Positions 15,001-24,000 of a stretch of 64,000 bases of DNA are shown in pieces. The translations under genes and the position numbers were made by a program. Source of the DNA: JALZMG01 sp963739975 (lineage in GTDB: Bacteria > Actinomycetota > Acidimicrobiia > Acidimicrobiales > Ilumatobacteraceae). Under the pieces are notes generated by a model, which ran no database searches, was not told where the DNA came from, and saw only the letters and a program-made list of their open reading frames with translations. The stretch lies in NCBI GenBank assembly GCA_963739975.1, contig CAVUCK010000025.1, forward strand, positions 62,001 through 126,000, written 5' to 3'. Within the stretch, counting starts at the first letter, position 1, and each line of letters opens with the position of its first letter.

Positions 15001-18000
15001 AGGACGAGGTCTCCTACAACGTCAACGCACCGGTCTCCGTCGACGGCGGCACCGGGTTCGACAAGCTCGTCGTGCTCGGGCACCGAGTTCGCCGACGACA
15101 TCGCCATCACGTCCAAGGCGATCTACGGCGCAGGGCTGAACGTGCGCTACACGACGATCGAGGTCGTCGAGATCGACGGCCTGGAGGGCGACGACGAGTT
15201 CTTCGTCCTGTCGACGGCGTTCGGCGTCGCCTACCGCGTGATCGGCGGGCTCGGGTCGGACACGATCAACATCACCGGCGACGTGGTCGACGACATCGTC
15301 ACTCGCGAGCTCGAGGGCGTCAGCGGCACGATCGACCACCGGGTCGTCTCCGAGGGGCCGAACGGCGACGTGCTCTACGACGGCCTGCCGGTGGACGGGC
15401 TCGAGTACAACCTGGCCACGCCCGACCAGGGCCAGGTGATCATCGACGACCAGGGCGACGAAGGCACCTCCGTCCGCGAAGGTGGCTCGGCGACGGTGCC
15501 GCAGATCGACAGCTACTCCGTACGGCTGGCCGCCGTCCCGTCGGCCGCGGTGTACGTCACCGTGTCGGCGGCTCGCTCGCCGCAGGAGGAGTTCGACGAC
15601 GCGTTCTCGAACCCGGAGCCGATCGTCAACGGACAGGTCGCCAGCTCGCTGAGCGACGGCGAGGGCGACTCCATCTGGCTGTGCACGGGCGGTGCGCCGG
15701 GCAGCGGCGATTGCCAAGACATCGGCGCCTTCAAGCGGTTCAAGATCGTCAACGGCGTGCCCGTGGACGAGAACAACCGCGCCCTCGTGCTGACGTTCAC
15801 GCCGGGCGACTGGAACACGAGGCAGTGGGTCTACGTCTACGCCGTCGACGACGCCCGCTCCGAAGGCGACGTCGTGGTCGTCGTACAGCACTCGACGATC
15901 TCGCAGGACCCGGACTTCGACGCCGTCGCCGTCCGCAACGTCGAGGTCAGCCTGCGCGACAACGACACCCCGGGCGTCTACGTCACCGAGGTGACTGCAG
16001 GGACGACCGACGAGGATCGCCGCACGCTGGTGATCGAGGGGTTCGACTTCAACGGCACGTACACCGGGCGGGTCGACGAGCTGCTCGTGCAGTTGCAGAT
16101 GGACCCCGGCACCGTGCTGGTGCGCCTCAAGGTCACGATGGACGCCACGACGCAGCGCCAGATCCAGCTGTCCAGCACGGATCCGCTCGGCCGGTTCACG
16201 AAGTGGTCGCACGTCGATGCCAACCCGCTGCTGTCGTTCACCTACTACACCATCGACTTCGACACCACGAACTGGTTCATCCCGGTCGTCATCGTCGTCA
16301 ACGCCCGTCCGGACGCCGATCCGGAGGATCCGTTCACGGCCGTGGTCCGCTTCGACCGCGACGACGACGCCGCTGACCTCGACGGCGTCGCCACCGCCGA
16401 TCCGGGCCTGACGTACGTCTTCCCGAACATCCGCTCCGGGCGGGGCCTCGTCGCCGCCGGCGTGATCGACGACGAGACCGCCGACGTGATCGCCATCGAG
16501 AGCGGCGTCGACACCGTCGTCCAGCTCTGCGGCGACGACCTGTGCACGCTCCCGGGCGACACCGACACGTACACCATCCGGCTGACCAAGCGGCCCGAGG
16601 TGCTCGACGACGACACCCACACGATCACGCCCGTGACCGTCGACGTGCAGATCCTCGTCGACGGCCTGACGGACGTGGTCGGGATCGGCGGCGTGGCCGT
16701 CACGCCGGCCTCCTACGAGGTCGTCGGCGGCGACGTCGCCGCGCAGCGCTTCGTCGGCAACATCACCGATCAGCGGCGGGTCGACGATCACCCGGGCCAA
16801 CGGCAGCGACCTCGGCAGCTTCGTCGACGAGGGCATCTTCGCCACCAACCGCATCCAGGTCCGGATCGCCGGGACCGACTACGAGGTCGTCGTCGTGGCG
16901 GTGACCGACACGCAGCTCACGGTCTCCGGCCCGGCGTTGCCCAACGGCACGGCCAACGGCGTGATCATCAGCACGCTGAGCCGCCGGGCCATCTGGACCG
17001 GCGCGGCCACCGTCGAGGCGCCCGAGCAGGACCCGTTCGGCACCTGGGAGGGCTGGACGCTCGTCCGCACCGACAACACCGGCTGGCTCGCCGACGGCTT
17101 CCTCGAGGGCCAGTGGGTCGAGATCTGCGACCAGGCCGACACGTGCGGCCGGTTCAAGGTCCAGCTGATCCGCGGCACGAACCGGACGAAGGACAACGAG
17201 CTCGAGCTGCGCTTCGTCCCTGACGGCCTCGACGCCGACCTGCTCATCGACTTCGAGGACAGCCTGGCCGCCTTCGTCGACGGCACGTTCGACGTCGTGC
17301 GCATCGCCGCCGTCGCCCACTTCGACGACGACAACTGGTTCGAGGAGCAGGAGATCGTCCTCCAGGCCGACGTGTTCTTCCGGGTGCCGATCAGCAGAGA
17401 CGGCGTCAAGGTCTTCCCGGCGTCGACGCACGGGCTGTGGAAGCTGCTCGGTCCGGTCGCCGTCGAGGGCGGCGTGACCGGTGCCGACCGCTCGCTCACC
17501 CTCGGCCTCAAGCTGCCGGGCGAGGCCGACGGCCCGTTGTTCAAGATCGGCACGCAGCCGCCGGAGTCGAAGCAGATCGACGTCCTCAACATCTTCAACG
17601 ACGGCTCGAAGGAGAACCGCACCGGGACGATGACCTCGACGACCCTGTCCGGCCTCGGCCTCCCCGACGACCTCGACTTCGGCCCGAGCTACTCCAGCGG
17701 CAACCCCCAGACGTTCGGCGAGCCGCAGATCTTCCCCGGCGGCATCAGCTACGGCACCGTGCAGTTCGTCGACGGCACGTTCACGAGCGACGGCGCCAAG
17801 AGCACGATCGAAGTCCTCAACCTGATGCTCGGCATCGGCAACGACGCCCTCGACATCCAGGGGACGCTCGACCCCGACGACGCCGTGAAGCTCACCGGCA
17901 CGATCGACATCAGCCCCACCGCGACGGGCATCGACCTCACCCGGCCGAAGCCGTTCGACTGGAAGGCGCAGGGCTTCCTCGTCGGCCAGCCGGTCGAGAT

Positions 18001-21000
18001 CACCGGCTTCGGCGGGCTCGTGTGGACGGTGACCGGGTTCTCCGACGACGACCTGACCGACACGACCGACAACACCCGCATGCACCTGTCGGGCCCGGTC
18101 CTCACGGCCGGTCAGATCACCGCCGCGCCGTACCAGACGCTCAAGCAGGTCCCGGTGGCCAGCACCGTCACCGGCGGCGCCACCGGCGGGGCGATCGTGC
18201 GCACCGACGGCGGCAACTGGCTCACCGACGGCTTCGTCCTCGGCCAGCGGGTGACGATCGACGGCAGCGGCCCGTGGACGATCACCGGCCTCTTCGACGA
18301 CGACCTCGACACGAAGTTCGAGCGGCTGCTGCTCGCCAGCGGTCCAGCGCTGGCCGCTGGCGGCGTGGCCACACGCACCGTCCGCTCGGTCGTCCGGGCC
18401 GTCACCGCCGGTGACGTGCCGGTCCTCGCCACCGTCCCGATCACGGTGGTCGGCGGGCCGTACGGCGGTTTCGTCACCCGTCACGACGTCGGCGGCAGCT
18501 GGCTCGACGACGGGTTCGTGGAGGGCCAGCTGGTGATGATCCAGGGCCTGACCGGCTCGTGGCGGGTGCGCCGCATCGACAACGGCGGCACCACGCTGCG
18601 CCTCGAGCGAGGCGTCGAACTGCCGACGATCGCCGCCCAGTCGACACGCATGGTGTTCTGGCCGGGCCCGCACGGCGGACTGACCGTCGTCCACGGTGGC
18701 GGCAACAGCCAGCTGAAGATCAACTTCGAGATGGACAGCACCGGCCTCGACGCCGACTCCGGCACGCTGCGCCGCCTCGACGGGCGTTCGTGGATCGACA
18801 ACGGGTTCACCCTCGGCCAGCGCGTGCAGGTCGGTGGTGCCGGTGCGACGACCTGGACGATCGTCGACTTCGTCAACTCACCGTGCCCGTTCGACGATCC
18901 GTTCCCCGGCTGCGGGCTCGACTCGACGCTGGTCCTCGAGCAGGTCCTGGCCGGCGGCACGGTGTCGGCCGGGCCGATCCCGACGGCGACGAACACGAAG
19001 CGGGCCGTGCACGTGGCCGAGCCCGGCACGATCACCACGACTGCCAGCATCAACGTGACCGTCCAGCCGACCGGCCCGCTCGGGCTGCCGACGACGACGC
19101 TGACGTGCGTCGTGGCCGGCTGCTTCGGGGGCGTCGGCACCGGCGGAACCAGGTTCGAGCCAGGCATGGCCGTGTACCTCTCCGGCGTGGCCGGGCCGTT
19201 CACGGTCGTCACGGTGACCCCCAACGCGCTCGTGCTCCAGGGCGCCGCCCTCCAGCCGACCTACCACATCGACCCCAACAGCGCCGCCGCCGACAAGAAG
19301 GTGTTCACGCCGATCACGCTGACGGTGTGGGGCGATGACATCGACCGCGACGGCGGGACGCGCCTCGGCGGTGACCGCATCACGGTGTGCAACCTGGCCA
19401 ACACCGAGGATCCCTGCCGCGGACCTGACGGCACCGAGCAGATCGCCGGGCCGGACTCACCGCTGGTCGTCTACGGCGACACGTCGCAGGACGCCGTGTG
19501 GTACGGCGGCGAGCCCGACAACGTCAAGGGCCACGAGTTCGGCCCGAAGCCGTTCGACCCGTTCTGGAAGATCCCCGAGCAGGAGAACGAGGACGACGAG
19601 TGGCTGTTCCCCCTTGCCAACCCGTACGACTTCGCCGGCCACGACGTGATCGACGCCAGCGGCCTGTTCTCGTGGATCACCTGCGACGCCGTGTCGTGCC
19701 TGCTGCCGAGCGTCGGCTTCACGGCCTACGGCGGTGACGGCGACGACACGATCATCGGCAGCCAGGCCGGCGACCACCTGGCCGGCGGATCGGGCGACGA
19801 CCTCATCCTCGGCCTGCGCGGCGTCGACCACCTCTACGGTGACGGCGGCGCCAACGTCAACATCCTGACGCGCGGCCTGTCGATCGAGTCCGTCGACCAC
19901 AGCCCGGCACCGACGCTCGACCCGCGCCCGATCGATCCCAACTCGCCGCTCGACCCGCCGATCAAGCCCGGTGACTACACGCTCGCCCCGACGGCGGCGT
20001 TCAACCGTGACCGCATGCTGGCAGGGCGCGACGAGATCCACGGCGAGGGTGGGCTGACGTACCGGTTCGGCGACCAGGTCAAGGTCGTCTCGACCGACCT
20101 CGACAGCGGCTGGCCGCAGTCTGCCTACGACGACATCGTGTTCGGCGACCACGGCTTCATCTGGATGGACGTCGAGGACCCGAACGAGCCGCCGACCCGG
20201 CTGCAGCGGATCCAGACGACGCGGCTGAGCGAGGTCCTCGGCATCTTCTCCGAGGCCCTGCAGAACGGCGACGACGACACGATCTTCGGCAACGTCGGGC
20301 GCGACGTCATCGTCGCCGGCGCCGGCGACGACATGGCCGACGGCGACGAGCAGGACGACCTCGTCTTCGGCGACAACGTGACCGCCCTGCTGCGGCGCAT
20401 CGGCAACATCACCAGCCTGCGGTTCCAGACCTTGTACGGCGGCGAGCTGTACACCCGCACCGATCGACCGCTGCCCGCCGGCTTCCCCGGGCTGGCGCCG
20501 ACCGCCGACACGTCCGGCGTGCTGCTGGCCAACGGCATCGCCCGTGACTTCCGGGATCCCGACGCCGCGCCATGGTGGGCCGAGTACACGGTCGACTACG
20601 CCGCCCTGCACAACTTCCCGTTCGACGACGGCGTGGCCGGGGCCGGCAGCTGGGGCCACGACTACCTCGCCGGCGGCGCCCACCACGACCTCGTGTTCGG
20701 CCAGCTCGGCAACGACATCGTCCAGGGTGACGGCAGCATCGACTCGGCGTACACGGCCACTCACCACGTCGGCGCCTCGCGCAGCCCCGACGGCTGCCCG
20801 GCCAGCGAGCCCGGTGGCTCCGATCCGACCCACGCCGGCACGTGCGACGTCGTCGGCGACCTCGACCTGATCCCGTCGTTCGACGCCGCCGGAACCGACG
20901 GCCAGGACTACATCGAGGGCGGCGGCGGCAACGACATCGTGCTCGGTGGCCTCGGCCAGGACGACCTCGTCGGCGGCAGCTCGGACTTCTTCTCGCTCGT

Positions 21001-24000
21001 CACCCCCGATCATCGCCCCGACGGCTCCGACCTGATCTTCGGCGACAGCGGCCTGCACAGCGGACGCAACGACAACGGCGACCTCGTGGTCGATCCGATC
21101 ACGGGGAACTACGCCGTCCCCGGTGCCCGCCATGCCAGCGACGCCGACTCGATCGTTGGCGACAACGGCCGGATCGTCCGCATCGTCGGCACGTTCGGCG
21201 CCGACCTCTGCGACAACACACCGGGCAACGGCATCCACGGCTGCGACACGGCCGCCGCCCGCAAGTACGTGTCGTTCGTCTACGACGACGTGTACGGACC
21301 CGACGGTCAGATCGTGGTGCGCGGCGTGACGCTGCTCGACTACACACCCGGTGGGCCGGACTTCCGACCCGATCGGTTCGGTCTCGGCACCAGCGGTCCC
21401 TGCAGCACGTCGGCACCCGAGACCCAGGACGGCTGCAGCGAGCTGCTGACGGTCGACCCGGGACGCAACGACTGGCGGTTCGGCGGCTGGGTCGAGATCG
21501 CCGGCAACGACGAGGTCCACGGCGGACTCAGCGACGACTTCATCTACCTCGGTGGCGGCAACGACGTGGCCTACGGCGATGCCGACGACGACGAGATCAT
21601 CGGCGGTTGGGGCAACGACTGGATCTCCGGCGGCGTCGGCCAGGACGCCATCCTCGGTGACGACGGGCGCATCTTCGCCAGCCGCAACCGTTCCACCGGG
21701 TGGACGGTCGGCACCGACACCCTGCTGCCGACGAACTGCATCGGCGCCGGCACGGGGACGTGCCTCAGCGAGCCGCTCAACGGCATCACCGCCTTCCGGC
21801 CCGTGAACACCTGCGCCGAGACCAGGTCGGTGCTCTGCGGCGACTTCCTCGACCAGTACATCGCCACGCCTGGCGAGGTGCAGGCCTCGGTCATCAACAT
21901 CGCCGGCGACCTCAAGAAGATGGTCGACCTGACGCCGCACGACCTCGCTCCGGGCCCGGCGGACCGGCCGAAGTACGACGCCAACAACTCCGACGACGTC
22001 ATCTTCGGCGGACTCGGCGGTCCGATCCTGCCGAACTACCCGCTGGTCATCGGGCACCGCAGCAACGAGGAGCCGCCCATCGGCCTGTCGCGTGGTGTCG
22101 CCGGTGACTTCCTCCACGGTGGCGCCGGCGACGACGCCATCGCCGGTGGCGAGGCCATCTTCAACGCCTACACCCAGCGCTACGACCGCACGGTGTCCCC
22201 GCCGACGCTGCTCGGCAACGCCTACCGCACGGATTGGACCCGGCCGTACAACCCCGGTGACCTGCTGCACTTCGGCGAGGACGACGACGCCTGGCACGAC
22301 CAGGGACCGATCGTCAACCGGCTCGGCGAGTTCGCCCTCTACGACGAGTACGACCCGCGGCGCACCATCCTGCTCAACGCCAACGGCACCGTGAACAAGG
22401 TCGGGACCGGCTTCCAATGGTTCCTCAACCTGTTCTCCGACGAGGGCCCGCAGATGGACGGCTGCGTCAGCTACGACCCGAACGGGACCTGCCTGTCGAG
22501 CCAGCTCCGCCACAGCGATGGCAGCGACGCCATCTTCGGCGACCTCGGCAACGACTGGATGGTCGGCGGCACCGGGCAGGACACCATGTTCGCCGGGTGG
22601 GGCAACGACCTGCTCAACGCCGACGACGTGCTGACCGTCACCGCTCAAGGCCAGTTCGGTGACCAGAAGGGCAAGAAGATCCAGCCCAGCCTGAACGACA
22701 CGCCCGACACCCACCCGCTGTACCAGGACATCGCCTACGGCGGTGCCGGCCTCGACGTCCTGATCGGCAACACCGGCGGCGATCGGCTGATCGACTGGGT
22801 CGGCGAGTTCAACAGCTACATCGTCCCGTTCTCGCCGTTCGGCATCAACACGGTCAGCCGCCAGGTGCCGCCGTGGCTGTACGAGTACCTGTACGCGCTG
22901 TCCGCCAGCAACGGTGCCGACCCGACCCGGGACGAGGACCAGAACGCCGCCGACCCGGTGCTCGAGTCCCGCAACGGCGAGCCGCACGGCGAGCTCGGCC
23001 TGGTGACCCAGAACGACCAGGGCCTGTGGCAGGACCAGACCGGCGGCCCGTCCGATCCGCAGCCGGGCAACATCCCCGGCGGGACGCGTGACGTGATCGA
23101 CGGGGCCGACTTCAACGACGGCCAGTTCCAGGCGTTCGCCGTCGACTCCGGCGTGTGGGCCGTCTCCGGCGGCACGCTACGCGTCGAGGCGGCATCGCTC
23201 GGCCAGGACGCCGCCGCCGTCTGGTACCACGACGAGTACCTCCCCGTGTACTACGAGCTCGTCGGGCGGGTGTGGATCGAGAAGCCGACCGCTGGGTGGA
23301 AGGCCAACGCCAACGTCATCTTCGACTACTTCAGCCCGACCGACTTCAAGTTCGCCGGGCTCGACCAGTCGATCAACAAGCTGGTCATGGGGTACCGAGA
23401 CGCCAGCGGGTGGCACGTCGTCGCCCAGGCGGTCGTGACCGGCGGCGTCAGGCACAGCCAGTGGTACGACATGGTCGTCGGGGTCAACGGCTCGACCGTC
23501 ACCGTGCTCGTCAACGGGTCCAGCTACTTCACGTACACGTTCGGGCCGCGGACGATCGACGGCGTCGCCTACGGCCTCAACAAGGGCTTGCTCGGCTTCG
23601 GGTCGGACAACTCGCGCGGCCTCTACGACTCCGTGCAGCTGCGCATCCTGCCGCCCAACCTGACGCTCGATCGGTTCGAGGACTTCGCCGACGGTCTCGC
23701 CCAGTGGCTCGATCCGGAAACGGGCACCTGGGCGATCAGCGCCAACCGCTACAGCGGCGCGGCGACCGCCGGGCTGGGGATGTCGCTCGTCGATCTCGGC
23801 CGTCAGGTGGCCTACGACGCGTATCTCGAGCTGGACACGATCGCTCGCGCCGGCACCGGCCGCTCCGGACTCGTCTTCGACGTCTACAGCCCGACCGACT
23901 TCAAGTACGCGGTGATCGACGTCGTCGCCGACCAGGTCATCCTCGGCCACCGCAACGCCGGCGGGTGGACGACCGACAAGTTGGTGTCGTTCGCGCTCAA

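Noticed and set aside
118..16772. Programmed ribosomal frameshifting as the cause of the breaks
   Set aside because: No slippery heptamer or common signal is seen at the five places, and a protein needing five such events would hardly be made.
19720..22820. Independent RTX toxin or serralysin gene
   Set aside because: The frame is continuous with the domains on both sides and there is no start, signal or type I secretion gene nearby.
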